A DNA stretch of 64,000 nt, from assembly GCF_005871085.1 (NCBI RefSeq), contig NZ_VAUP01000031.1, positions 310,001 through 374,000 of the forward strand, written 5' to 3'. Of this stretch, positions 38,489-47,444 are shown one piece after another (the stretch's first letter is position 1; each line of letters begins with the position of its first letter). The notes under the pieces were generated by a model. The model saw nothing but the letters and a program-made list of their open reading frames with translations, was not told the origin of the DNA and did not search any database. A program made the position numbers and the translations under genes. The stretch comes from Xanthobacter autotrophicus. GTDB taxonomy: Bacteria; Pseudomonadota; Alphaproteobacteria; Rhizobiales; Xanthobacteraceae.

Positions 38489-38894
38489 GGCTTCTCCTAT
38501 TTCACCAAGGCCCTTCAGGCGAGCCGGACGAGAGCGCGGTTGGTCTAAGCGGAAATGGTTCCGATTCTTTCCAGACGCATCCGGCTCACAAGCGTGGCCG
38601 CCATCGGGTAGCGGCCCAGACAGTCAAAAACGTGGCGGTCGAAAAATGGCAGCTACGTCTTGCGTTTTCATAAACCAGAGGCTCCGCTCCGCCTAAGGCG
38701 ACTGTCCTGCCGCGCAATGATTCGAAGCGGCATGGGGCTTTGCGCGGGAAGGCCGCCCGGCGATCCCGCGGCGGGGGTCATGCTCGAAGTCATGAACCTG
38801 CCGCTGGGGAATGGATGTGTATCCAGAGCTTTTGCGTCTCGGGGTTAAATTTTGGTAACCCGTCGCCCGATCCACCGTGACAGAAGGTGAGCCC
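38489..38894. other. Intergenic region between IalB-family and quinone reductase genes
   Basis: About 400 bases between divergent genes, including both promoters. Small open frames here lack coding features. No hairpin or operator of note was seen. Confidence 0.4.
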
Positions 38895-39875
38895 ATGAAA
38901 GCGGTCGTCTGCGTGCGCCATGGTCCCCCCGACGCCCTCGAAATTCAGGATCTGCCTGATCCCGTACCGGGGCCTGGCGAGGTCGTGGTTGCTGTTTCTG
39001 CCATCGGCCTCAACTTCTTCGACACGCTGATCATCCGCGATCTCTACCAGGTGAAGCCCGGCCTGCCGTTCTCGCCCGGTGCCGAGTTCGCCGGCCATGT
39101 GGCGGCGCTGGGGGCGGGCGTCACCAGCTTCGCCGTGGGCGAGCGGGTGTGCGGCTATGTCACCCACGGCGCCGCGCGGGAAAAGGTGGTGGTGGAGGCC
39201 CAGTTCCTGGCGCGCGTGCCCGACGACCTCGATCTCGTGAAGGCCGCCGGCCTCATCGTCACTTATGGCACGTCGCTCTATGCCTTGCGCGAGCGGGGCA
39301 ACCTCAAGGCTGGCGAGAGCCTGGCCGTGCTTGGGGCCTCGGGCGGGGTCGGGCTCGCGGCGGTGGAGATCGGGCGCATCATGGGCGCGCGGATCCTCGC
39401 CTGCGCCTCGTCCGCCGAGAAGGTGGCCTTCGCCAGGGCCCACGGCGCGGACGAAGGCTTCGACTATGCCCAGGGCGACCTCAAGCTCGCGCTCAAGGCG
39501 TTTGGCGGGTCCAAGGGCCTCGACGTGGTCTATGACCCGGTGGGTGGTGACATGGCCGAGCAGGCGTTGCGGGCGCTCGGCTCCCTCGGCCGCTTTCTGG
39601 TGGTGGGGTTCGCTGCCGGCGAGATTCCGAAAATCCCGCTCAACCTGCTGCTGCTGAAAAATTGCGACGCACGGGGCGTGGCCTTCGGCACGGTGGCGCG
39701 CAGCGATCCAGCCTGGCTTGCCGGCGTGGTGGCCGAACTGATGGAGCATGCGCGCACAGGTCGCATCTCCGCACATGTGGACAAGACCTTCCCGCTGGAG
39801 CGCTGCGTCGATGCGCTGGGGGAAATCGCCGGGCGGCGCGTCAGGGGCAAGGTGGTGCTCACCACCGGCCGGTGA
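38895..39875 (+). CDS. NADPH:quinone oxidoreductase, MDR superfamily (zinc-independent)
   Basis: 326 residues. GroES-like N-terminal domain (VSAIGLNFFDTLIIRDLY), then a Rossmann domain with VLGASGGVGLAAVEIG and VYDPVGGD. No structural- or catalytic-zinc Cys set, which fits the quinone oxidoreductase/crotonase-like branch. ATG 38895 has GAAGGTGA upstream. Monocistronic. Confidence 0.92.
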   Translation: MKAVVCVRHGPPDALEIQDLPDPVPGPGEVVVAVSAIGLNFFDTLIIRDLYQVKPGLPFSPGAEFAGHVAALGAGVTSFAVGERVCGYVTHGAAREKVVVEAQFLARVPDDLDLVKAAGLIVTYGTSLYALRERGNLKAGESLAVLGASGGVGLAAVEIGRIMGARILACASSAEKVAFARAHGADEGFDYAQGDLKLALKAFGGSKGLDVVYDPVGGDMAEQALRALGSLGRFLVVGFAAGEIPKIPLNLLLLKNCDARGVAFGTVARSDPAWLAGVVAELMEHARTGRISAHVDKTFPLERCVDALGEIAGRRVRGKVVLTTGR

Positions 39876-39928
39876 CGGGGCGGCGCCAAAGCGTTGACAC
39901 GGGTGGACCGGCGTCGTGCCCGCCAAGC

Positions 39929-40339
39929 TCAGTCCGTCTCGTCCTTGAGACGGGTCAGGGCGTCGCGGGCGGTGGTGTAGTGGTCGGGCGTCACATGGCC
40001 GGACAGCAGCTTCAGCGCGGCCATCAGCACCGCCGCGTCGTCGGTGAAGCCGATGATGGGGAAGATGTCCGGCATCACGTCGAGCGGCAGCACGAAATAG
40101 GCGAGCGCAACCATCAACGTCGCGCGCACCCTCAGCGGCGTCTTGCGGTCGAACGCGGCGTAATAGCTCGCGACGGCATCTTCCGCGAAGGGGATGCGAG
40201 CAGCGGTGGCCTTGATCTTGGTCCAGAAGCCACGGCGCACGCTCTGTTCGTTGCGCGCCGCCTTCTCCCGCTCGTCAGGGGACAGGCCGTCAGGCCCCGA
40301 CGCATCGTCACGCAGGGTGGTGCTGGTCATGGTCAACAT
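39929..40339 (-). CDS. YkvA family (DUF1232) protein
   Basis: About 136 residues. The DUF1232 core is clear: TLMVALAYFVLPLDVMPD followed by FTDDAAVLMAAL. Function unknown; a short membrane-associated protein. Start uncertain among ATG 40330, ATG 40339 and GTG 40354, none with a strong ribosome site. Confidence 0.85.
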   Translation of the reverse strand: MLTMTSTTLRDDASGPDGLSPDEREKAARNEQSVRRGFWTKIKATAARIPFAEDAVASYYAAFDRKTPLRVRATLMVALAYFVLPLDVMPDIFPIIGFTDDAAVLMAALKLLSGHVTPDHYTTARDALTRLKDETD

Positions 40340-40384
40340 TTGGGAAGGCTTCACGCTCCCGCAAGGCCTCCGCAGGATTCGTAC

Positions 40385-40915
40385 TCACAGCAGCGGATAG
40401 GCCGCTTCCACCAAATAGGGGCCGCCGCCGACCGAATCGCGTGACGAGAACAGGACGAACCGCGGCACGTGAAAGGTCGGGCTGCGGTAGGGTCCGCGCA
40501 TGGCGAGATAATCGGCCACCTGACGCGAGGAGGCGTCCCGCAGGCGGGCCAGGGTGACATGGGGCTTGAAGTTGCGTTCCGCGCCCAGGCCGAGGCGCTG
40601 CATGATGCGCTCCTGCTCGGCCTGCAGCTCCATGAGGGCCGCGCTGGCCTTCACCGCCGCGAACACCGCGCGGGGCTTGTGGCCGCCGAACTGGTCGATG
40701 CCGTCCAGGGTCAGGTCGAAGGCGGGCCGGCGCACCTGGCCCAGCATCAGCATGATGTCGCGGGCGGTAGCGTCGTCCACGTCGCCCACGAAGCGCAGGG
40801 TGACATGGTAATTCTCGGGATCGATCCAGCGGGCACCGGAGAGCCCGCCGCGCAGCAGCGACAGGCCCAGCCCGACATCGGGGGGGATCTCGATGGCGGT
40901 GAACAGTCGCGGCAT
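40385..40915 (-). CDS. thpR: RNA 2',3'-cyclic phosphodiesterase
   Basis: 176 residues. Two HxTx motifs of the 2H phosphoesterase fold: HVTLRF (His37) and HVTLAR near residue 118. Hydrolyses 2',3'-cyclic RNA ends and shows ligase activity in vitro in relatives. ATG 40915 has GGAGG five bases upstream, so the frame to 41053 is rejected. Confidence 0.92.
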   Translation of the reverse strand: MPRLFTAIEIPPDVGLGLSLLRGGLSGARWIDPENYHVTLRFVGDVDDATARDIMLMLGQVRRPAFDLTLDGIDQFGGHKPRAVFAAVKASAALMELQAEQERIMQRLGLGAERNFKPHVTLARLRDASSRQVADYLAMRGPYRSPTFHVPRFVLFSSRDSVGGGPYLVEAAYPLL

Positions 40916-41040
40916 GAAACCCTCCGCGATCGGCGGACCCGCTGCGACGGGTCGGCTCTGGCAGCGCCGGCGCCGGGGCGGAACCGCCCGGTGGAGCGAC
41001 GATGCCCCAAGTGAAGAAGATTCGCACCGGGAAGAAAAGA

Positions 41041-41064
41041 GAGGCGGCCCCATGAGGCCGCCTC
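41041..41064 (-). terminator. Intrinsic terminator of the DUF3300 gene
   Basis: 9-bp stem GAGGCGGCC (41041-41049) with GGCCGCCTC (41056-41064), followed on the minus strand by TCTTTTCTTC. Confidence 0.75.
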
Positions 41065-41122
41065 CGTTGTGTTGGCCGGTGCGCGAGGCACCGCTTTTTC
41101 CGCCGTGCCGAAGGCGCGGGTC

Positions 41123-42679
41123 TCAGCGGCGGCGATCACCGCCGCCACCACCCTGCGGGCGGGCCCGGTTCTGCTGCTGGGGCCGGGCATTGTGCTGCGG
41201 CCTCACGTTCTGCTGCGGACGAGCCCGCTGCTGGGGCCGCGCATTCTGCTGGGGCCGGGCTCGCTGCTGCGGCGGCCTTGCATTCTGCTGCGGACGGGGC
41301 CGGGCATTCTGCTGAGGCCGGCTCTGCTGCGGACGCTTCTGCCCCGCATTCGGCCGCTGACTGGGCCGTTGCGCATTCGGTCGCTGGCTCGGGCGGCTCT
41401 GCCCTGCACCGGGCCGGTTCGGACGATCCGCACCTGCACCGGGCCGATCCGGTCGGTTGGAACCCGCGCCGGGACGGTCGGGACGATCCGGCCGATTGGG
41501 GCCCGCGCCGGGGCGGTCGGGGAGACCGGGACGATTCGGACCGCCGGGCCGATCCGGCACGCCGGGCCGGCTGGGCCCCGCGCCGGGGCGATCGGGGAAG
41601 CCGGGCCGGTTCGGACCGCCGGGGCGATCGGGGAAACCGGGACGATTCGGGCCGCCGGGCCGATCCACGATGGGTCGGTCAGGCTGGCCGGGCTGCCAGC
41701 CCGGCGGGCGGCCGGGACGCCACGGACCCGGACCCCAGGCCGGCGGACGACCGCCGCCACCCCATCCCGGACCCCAGTGCGGCGGCTGGTGCCAGCCGGG
41801 CGGGGTCACCCACACAGTGTTCCAGCCGCGGTTGTTCCAGCCCCAGCGGTTGTTCCACGACGACCCCACCAGCACGCCGGTGCCGAACAGCAGGGCGCCG
41901 GTGGCGAAGGTGGTGAACACGTCGGAGCTGTCATAGACCGGTACATAGACCCGCTCGGGGTTGGCCGGCTGGATGTAGATGGTGCGCTGGCCGCCGTCCT
42001 CGCGGGTGGTGACCACCTGCTGGGGCGTGGTCTTCAGGTTGCCGACGCTCTGCGCCTTGGCCCGCAGCATCTGGATGGTGTTGGACACGTCCTGCGGCTG
42101 GGTCGAGAAGGCAAGGCCGAGGGATTCCGTCCATTCCATGTGATCATGGAGCTGGCGGATCACATCGGGGAAGCGGATCAGGGCCTTGACCGAGCTGTCC
42201 CAGTCCTTGGCATCGATGGCCGCGAAGTTGCGGGCCTGCACCCGGCGCGGATTGGCCTCGATCCAGTTATAGGCGTCCACGATCTGCTCGGGGAACAGGG
42301 TGGCCGGGAACAGGATCGCCAGCAGCGGATCGGGATATAGCGCCAGCGGGCCGAGGAGATATTCGAGGTCCGAGATGGAATAGATGGGCGCGGTGTTCGC
42401 CGGCTGGGTCGGCGCGGCAGGAAGCGGCGCCTGGACCGTGCCGGGGGGCGGGGCCACGGGCTGAGGGGCGATCGCCGGGGCCGGCTGCACCTCGGGGGCC
42501 GGCTGTACCGGCGGTGTTGGCTGGGCCTGGGGAACGGGCTGGACCTGAGGGTCGGCCGGCGGGCTCTGCGCCAACACCGGATAGACCGCCGTGGACCACC
42601 CGAACACTGCCGCCACGGCAACACGGGACCAGTTCCCGGCACGGCCTTTAACGCACGTTCTGACGGATACTCCTGGCAT
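41123..42679 (-). CDS. Exported DUF3300 protein with long Pro/Arg/Gln-rich repeat tail
   Basis: 518 residues. Signal-like N-terminus ending LAQ near residue 38, a Pro/Gln/Val linker, then a DUF3300 domain (about 95-265; LEYLLGPLALYPDPLLA, PEQIVDAYNWI). A Trp/Gly/Pro-rich section is followed by a tail of RPG(F/V/L)PDRPG and GPNRP units, then many QQNARP units. The tail is strongly basic and likely disordered, so it may bind peptidoglycan or acidic polysaccharide (inference). Function of DUF3300 is unknown. ATG 42679 has AGGAG six bases upstream. Confidence 0.88.
   Translation of the reverse strand: MPGVSVRTCVKGRAGNWSRVAVAAVFGWSTAVYPVLAQSPPADPQVQPVPQAQPTPPVQPAPEVQPAPAIAPQPVAPPPGTVQAPLPAAPTQPANTAPIYSISDLEYLLGPLALYPDPLLAILFPATLFPEQIVDAYNWIEANPRRVQARNFAAIDAKDWDSSVKALIRFPDVIRQLHDHMEWTESLGLAFSTQPQDVSNTIQMLRAKAQSVGNLKTTPQQVVTTREDGGQRTIYIQPANPERVYVPVYDSSDVFTTFATGALLFGTGVLVGSSWNNRWGWNNRGWNTVWVTPPGWHQPPHWGPGWGGGGRPPAWGPGPWRPGRPPGWQPGQPDRPIVDRPGGPNRPGFPDRPGGPNRPGFPDRPGAGPSRPGVPDRPGGPNRPGLPDRPGAGPNRPDRPDRPGAGSNRPDRPGAGADRPNRPGAGQSRPSQRPNAQRPSQRPNAGQKRPQQSRPQQNARPRPQQNARPPQQRARPQQNARPQQRARPQQNVRPQHNARPQQQNRARPQGGGGGDRRR
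41190..41680. repeat. In-gene tandem repeats coding for the DUF3300 tail
   Basis: DNA-level repetition in the 3' half of the DUF3300 gene: about 36- to 48-base units coding GPNRPGFPDRPG-like blocks (about 41470-41670) and shorter units coding PQQNARP (about 41190-41330). Such stretches are prone to copy-number change and misassembly. Confidence 0.7.
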
Positions 42680-42831
42680 TCAATGCTCCTGACGCAGGGG
42701 TTCAGGCCCCTGCCATTATTGCCCTTGATGCGTTCCGATTGGCATGCGGGGGTGTCGCCGCGCGCACACTGACGTTTGGGTAGTAACCTACTTCCAGTGC
42801 GAAACTGTGATGCACCCCAATCAAAGAACCG

Positions 42832-43512
42832 TTACGGAACCGGTACCAGGATATCGATGGTCAGTGCTTCGGGAGAGCCGGTGACGATGTCGGTCCGGTA
42901 CTGCTCGATATACATGTCGTTCTGCTCGACGTTCTTCTCGTCGAGATAATTGGCGATCTGCTCGTAGGTGTTGTCCATGTCGGAGAAGGAGCCGGTATGG
43001 GTGAATTTCAGCACCTTGCCCGCGTGGGAGCCGCCGAGCTTCATGCCGTCGCCGGGCTTCTGGATGGTGGTGCCGGAGAAGGGGACCTGGATCTCATATT
43101 CGAAGCTCAGGTCGTCGCTCGAGGTGTAGACGATGAAGGTGTCGCCTGCGCGCGCCAGCCCGAGGCGCTTCAGCTCGGCGTCCGCCTGCTTCACGCTTGC
43201 CACCAGCTTCTCGAACGCCTCTTCCCAGGTGGCCGAGCCCGCGAGCGTCAGCACCGGCACCGGGGAAAGCGTGACCTCCTGTGGCGCGAAGGTGCGCGCG
43301 GCGGGGGCGACGGGGGTTGTCTCCACCTTCTTGGGGTCCACCACCGGCGGCGGAGTCAAAGCCCCGCCGCCACCCTGGGCGGCGGGGGGCTGGCCCTGTG
43401 CCGCGGCGGGCAGGGTCGCCAGCGCCGGGAGGGCGCTCAAAACGGCGCTCAGGAGGGCGCCTGACGCGGCCCTCCTCATCCTGTCGAGGCTGACCCAACG
43501 CAATCCGGCCAT
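42832..43512 (-). CDS. Exported effector-binding-domain-like protein
   Basis: 226 residues. Signal peptide (to AAAQG), Pro/Ala linker, then about 150 residues resembling the GyrI-like/AraC effector-binding fold (FIVYTSSDDLSFEYEIQVPF, YEQIANYLDEKN, DIVTGSPEALTIDILVPV). An exported version of this usually cytoplasmic ligand-binding domain is a known but uncharacterised type. ATG 43512 has GGGAG nine bases upstream; the frame to 43680 is rejected. Confidence 0.8.
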   Translation of the reverse strand: MAGLRWVSLDRMRRAASGALLSAVLSALPALATLPAAAQGQPPAAQGGGGALTPPPVVDPKKVETTPVAPAARTFAPQEVTLSPVPVLTLAGSATWEEAFEKLVASVKQADAELKRLGLARAGDTFIVYTSSDDLSFEYEIQVPFSGTTIQKPGDGMKLGGSHAGKVLKFTHTGSFSDMDNTYEQIANYLDEKNVEQNDMYIEQYRTDIVTGSPEALTIDILVPVP

Positions 43513-43831
43513 TGATCTTTCTCCCGCCCCGCCGAAGCAGTGGAGCACCGTTTCTAGCATGTTCTCGGGCGGCGGCGAGGCCGCACTTCGGCGGCTTTGC
43601 GGCGATCCCCACGCCCCCTCGCGCACCCCTGCGGCAACCTTGCCGCGCGAGGGGTGGTGTCGACGGCGGATCGGGGCCATATAGACGGCAGTTTCAACGC
43701 GCGTGGATCACCCGGTCCGGACGGCCTGTCTGTTTCGGATCATTGATCCGCTCGATCAATGCTTTGTGGCTCGACCGCGACAGCTGGATCCCACCTGTCG
43801 CGGTCGAGCCATCAGGAAGACCCGGCCTGTC
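43513..43831. other. Intergenic region upstream of dapF, with stacked dyads
   Basis: About 320 bases. The half near dapF holds two inverted repeats: ATTGATC/GATCAAT (43742-43760) and a 17-bp stem-loop (43767-43811), listed separately. The other half holds the promoter for the exported effector-binding-like gene; I see nothing else in it. Confidence 0.5.
43767..43811 (+). promoter_or_regulatory. 17-bp stem-loop just upstream of the dapF ribosome site
   Basis: Perfect inverted repeat: TGGCTCGACCGCGACAG at 43767-43783 and its complement at 43795-43811, loop of 11 bases. It ends three bases before AGGAAGA, the likely dapF ribosome site, and has no T-run. Could be an RNA control element or a dyad-type operator. 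Confidence 0.6.
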
Positions 43832-44689
43832 GTGAACCCGCTCGCAAACCGCCCCTTCGTCAAGATGAATGGCCTTGGCAACGAGATCCTCGTGCTCGAC
43901 CTGCGCGCCGATCCCGTGGAGGTGCCCGCCGCCGCCGCGCGTGCGCTGGCGCGTCCCTCCGTGCTGCCGTTCGACCAGGCGATGGTGCTCTATCCGCCCC
44001 GGCGGGAGGGCACGGCGGCCTTCGTGCGCATCCTGAATTCCGACGGCTCCATCTCAGCTGCCTGCGGCAACGGCACCCGCTGCATCGCCGCGCTGGAGGC
44101 CGAGCGCACCGGCGCTGCCCACACCCTGTTCGAGAGCGAGGCCGGCCTTCTGGATTGCCACGTGCGCCCGGATGGGCAGGTGCAAGTGGACATGGGCGCG
44201 CCGCGCTTCGACTGGCGTGAGATCCCGCTCGCCCGCGATGTGGGCGATACCGGCCAGGTGATCATTCCGGGCTTCGAGGCGCTGGGGCCGGCCAGTCTTC
44301 TCAGCATGGGCAATCCCCACGCCGTATTCTTCGTTCCCGACGCGAATGCATTGGATGTGGAACAGTTGGGCGCCGCGCTGGAGCACCACCCACTGTTTCC
44401 CGAGCGCGCCAACATTTCCTTCGCCAGCCTCACCGCGCCCGACCGGATCCTGCTGCATGTGTGGGAGCGCGGCGCCGGGCGCACCCGCGCCTGCGGCACC
44501 GCCGCCTGCGCCACCGGCGTTTCCGCCGTCCGCACCGGGCGGACCGGGCGCACCGTGACTGTGACGCTGCCGGGCGGCGACCTTCAGATTTCCTGGCGCG
44601 AGGCCGACGGTCACGTGCTGATGATCGGCCCGGTGGAGCGCGAATTTTCCGGCACCCTCTCCACCGCCATGCTGGAGGAGGCCGCCTGA
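43832..44689 (+). CDS. dapF: Diaminopimelate epimerase
   Basis: 285 residues. Both catalytic cysteines are visible: Cys78 in SAACGNGTRC and Cys221 in RACGTAACATG. The N-terminal KMNGLGNEILVLD is typical. Interconverts LL- and meso-diaminopimelate for lysine and peptidoglycan. GTG start at 43832 gives the usual length; longer frames cross the hairpin. The stop overlaps the next start (TGATG). Confidence 0.95.
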   Translation: MNPLANRPFVKMNGLGNEILVLDLRADPVEVPAAAARALARPSVLPFDQAMVLYPPRREGTAAFVRILNSDGSISAACGNGTRCIAALEAERTGAAHTLFESEAGLLDCHVRPDGQVQVDMGAPRFDWREIPLARDVGDTGQVIIPGFEALGPASLLSMGNPHAVFFVPDANALDVEQLGAALEHHPLFPERANISFASLTAPDRILLHVWERGAGRTRACGTAACATGVSAVRTGRTGRTVTVTLPGGDLQISWREADGHVLMIGPVEREFSGTLSTAMLEEAA

Positions 44690-45987
44690 TGGCGGCTTCA
44701 TCGGCGGCGCCCGCAGCGCCGGGCACGGCCGTGCGTGTCCTCTCCTTCGGCTGCCGGCTCAATGCGCTGGAAGGCGACGGCATCGCCCGCGCCGCCACCG
44801 CCGAGGGGCTGGAGCGCACCCTCGTGGTCAACACCTGCGCCGTCACCGGCGAGGCGGTGCGGCAGGCGCGGCAGGCTATCCGCCGGGCGCGGCGGGAGGA
44901 CCCGGACCTGCGCGTCATCGTCACCGGCTGCGCTGCCCAGACCGACCCCCAGGCCTTCGCCCGCATGGGTGAGGTGGATCTCGTGCTGGGCAATGGGGAA
45001 AAGACCCGTCCCGCCACCTGGGCCACGACCCGCGCCGCCCTCGATTTCGGCATCGGCTCCGAGCAGAAGGTGCGGGTGCAGGACATCTCGGCGGTGCGCG
45101 CGGCCACCCCCCATCTTGCCGACCGGTTCGAGGGGCACACCCGCGCCTTCGTGGAGGTGCAGAACGGCTGCGACCACCGCTGCACCTTCTGCATCATCCC
45201 GTTCGGTCGTGGCCCGTCGCGTTCCGTGCCCATGGGCGCGGTGGTGGATCAGGTGCGGCATCTGGTGGCGAACGGCCACCGCGAGGTGGTGCTCACCGGC
45301 GTCGACCTCACCGCCTACGGCGCCGACCTGCCCGGCGCACCCACCCTTGGCCGGCTGGTGCGCGCGGTGCTCAACGGCGTGCCGGACCTTGCCCGACTGC
45401 GCCTCTCCTCCATCGACGCGGTGGAGGCCGACGACGAGCTGATGCGGGCGCTGGCTGAGGAAGAGCGGCTGATGCCGCACCTCCACCTCTCGCTCCAGGC
45501 CGGCGATGACCTCATCCTGAAGCGCATGAAGCGCCGGCATTCCCGCGCGCAGGCGCTGGACTTCATCGCCGCCCTGCGCCGGGCGCGGCCGGACGTGGTG
45601 CTGGGCGCCGACATCATCGCCGGCTTTCCCACCGAGACCGAGGAGCAGGCCCGCGCCAGCCGCGCCTTCCTGGACGAGGCGGGCCTTGCCTTCGTCCACG
45701 TCTTCCCATTCTCGGCGCGGCCCGGCACCGCCGCCGCCCGCATGCCGCAGCTTAACGCCGGCGTGGTGGCGGAGCGCGCGCGCCGGTTGCGGGAGACCGC
45801 CGTCGAGTTGTTGCGCCGCCATCTCGCGAGCGAGGTGGGCCGGAGCCGGCAGGTGCTGGTGGAGGCCGGCGGGCGCGGCCATACGGAACATTTCACCCCG
45901 GTGCGGCTGACATGGCCGGCCGAGCGCGGCAGCCTCACGGCGCTGCGCATCGCCGGACATGACGGCGCGCGCCTGATCGCGGCGTGA
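44689..45987 (+). CDS. mtaB: tRNA t6A37 methylthiotransferase
   Basis: 432 residues. N-terminal MTTase domain with Cys in SFGCRLNALEGD, NTCAVTGEA and VTGCAAQTD. The radical SAM cluster CDHRCTFC and a C-terminal TRAM-like region follow. Adds methylthio to t6A37 in tRNA decoding ANN codons. ATG 44689 overlaps the dapF stop by one base. Co-transcribed with dapF and ftsY, a conserved order in this group. Confidence 0.95.
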   Translation: MAASSAAPAAPGTAVRVLSFGCRLNALEGDGIARAATAEGLERTLVVNTCAVTGEAVRQARQAIRRARREDPDLRVIVTGCAAQTDPQAFARMGEVDLVLGNGEKTRPATWATTRAALDFGIGSEQKVRVQDISAVRAATPHLADRFEGHTRAFVEVQNGCDHRCTFCIIPFGRGPSRSVPMGAVVDQVRHLVANGHREVVLTGVDLTAYGADLPGAPTLGRLVRAVLNGVPDLARLRLSSIDAVEADDELMRALAEEERLMPHLHLSLQAGDDLILKRMKRRHSRAQALDFIAALRRARPDVVLGADIIAGFPTETEEQARASRAFLDEAGLAFVHVFPFSARPGTAAARMPQLNAGVVAERARRLRETAVELLRRHLASEVGRSRQVLVEAGGRGHTEHFTPVRLTWPAERGSLTALRIAGHDGARLIAA

Positions 45988-46015
45988 TCTCTTTTTCAAG
46001 GAACGGCAGGCAGCC

Positions 46016-47413
46016 ATGAGCCAAGAGGACCCCAAGAACCAGGCTCCCAAGAACGAGGCTCCCAAGAAGAAGCGTGGCCTGTGGGGCTGGCTGACCGGCG
46101 GCTCTTCGGATGAGGCGGCGCCTTCCGCCGCACCGGCGGAGCCGGAGCTCGTCGAGGCCCCCGAGCCGCTGCCGGTCGAGGCAGAGCTTTCGTTGCCTGA
46201 GCCGGTTGTGGACGTGCCGGAGGGGCTGGTCCCCATGGAGGGGGCCGCTGCTGCCAACACCCCGACGCCGCCCGAGGCGCTGGTGGAGCCCGTGCCGATT
46301 GAGGTCGAGCCGTCCCCGCCCGAGGCGCCTGAAATCCCTGCCGCTCCGGAAGCGCCGTCCTCGGAGCCGGAACCCACCGACCCCGAACCCGCAGCGCCGG
46401 TGGAGCCGGAGCCTGCGCCGGAGCCGCTCGCCCTTGTCGAGGTTGTTCCCGAACCGTCCGTTCCCGTGACGCCACTCGGGAAGGACGAACAGGCGAAGAA
46501 GGGCTTCTGGAGCCGGCTCGCTTCGGGTCTGGCGCGCACGGCGTCCAGCCTCGGGCAGGGCATCACCGACCTCGTCTCCAAGCGCAAGCTCGATGCCGAT
46601 ACGCTGGAGGAACTGGAGGATGTGCTCATCCGCGCCGACCTGGGCGTGGAGACCTCCATGCGCATCGTGGAAACCGTGGGCAAGGGCCGGCATGACAAGA
46701 TGATCTCCCCCGAGGAGGTGAAGAACCTCATCGCGGAGGAGGTCGAGCGCATCCTCATTCCCGTGGCCAAGCCGCTGGTGGTGGACACGGCGCACAAGCC
46801 CTTCGTGGTGTTGATGGTGGGGGTGAACGGCTCGGGCAAGACCACCACCATCGGCAAGCTTGCCGCCCAGTGGCGCACCGAGGGCAAGAAGGTGGTGCTC
46901 GCCGCCGGCGACACCTTCCGCGCCGCCGCCATCGAGCAACTGAAGGTATGGGGCGCCCGGACCGGCGCCACCGTCATCGCCCGGGAGCAGGGCTCGGATG
47001 CCGCTGGCGTCGCCCATGAGGCGGTGGTGGAGGCGCGTGCGGCCGGGGCCGACATCCTCATGGTGGACACCGCCGGCCGGCTCCAGAACCGCACCGAACT
47101 GATGGCGGAGCTGGAAAAGGTGGTGCGCGTCATCAAGAAGCTCGAGCCCTCGGCGCCCCACGCGGTGCTGCTGGTGCTCGACGCCACGGTGGGCCAGAAC
47201 GCCCTGTCGCAGGTGGAAGCCTTCACCCGCATCGCCGGGGTGACCGGGCTGGTCATGACCAAGCTCGACGGCACGGCGCGGGGCGGCATCCTGGTGGCCA
47301 TCGCCGCCAAGCATAAGCTGCCGGTGCATCTGATCGGCGTGGGCGAGGCGGCCGAGGACCTCCAGCCCTTCGCCGCCCGCGACTTCGCCCGCGCCATCGC
47401 CGGATTGAACTGA
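46016..47413 (+). CDS. ftsY: Signal recognition particle receptor
   Basis: 465 residues. N-terminal acidic, Pro/Glu/Ala-rich A-domain (about 30-155), then N domain and GTPase G domain with GVNGSGKTTTIGKLA, GDTFRAAA, DTAGRLQ, TKLDGTARGG. Targets SRP-ribosome complexes to the Sec translocon. ATG 46016, 28 bases after mtaB. Confidence 0.97.
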   Translation: MSQEDPKNQAPKNEAPKKKRGLWGWLTGGSSDEAAPSAAPAEPELVEAPEPLPVEAELSLPEPVVDVPEGLVPMEGAAAANTPTPPEALVEPVPIEVEPSPPEAPEIPAAPEAPSSEPEPTDPEPAAPVEPEPAPEPLALVEVVPEPSVPVTPLGKDEQAKKGFWSRLASGLARTASSLGQGITDLVSKRKLDADTLEELEDVLIRADLGVETSMRIVETVGKGRHDKMISPEEVKNLIAEEVERILIPVAKPLVVDTAHKPFVVLMVGVNGSGKTTTIGKLAAQWRTEGKKVVLAAGDTFRAAAIEQLKVWGARTGATVIAREQGSDAAGVAHEAVVEARAAGADILMVDTAGRLQNRTELMAELEKVVRVIKKLEPSAPHAVLLVLDATVGQNALSQVEAFTRIAGVTGLVMTKLDGTARGGILVAIAAKHKLPVHLIGVGEAAEDLQPFAARDFARAIAGLN

Positions 47414-47444
47414 GAACGGCGGGAGCAGCCGCTCGCCGCTGCGT

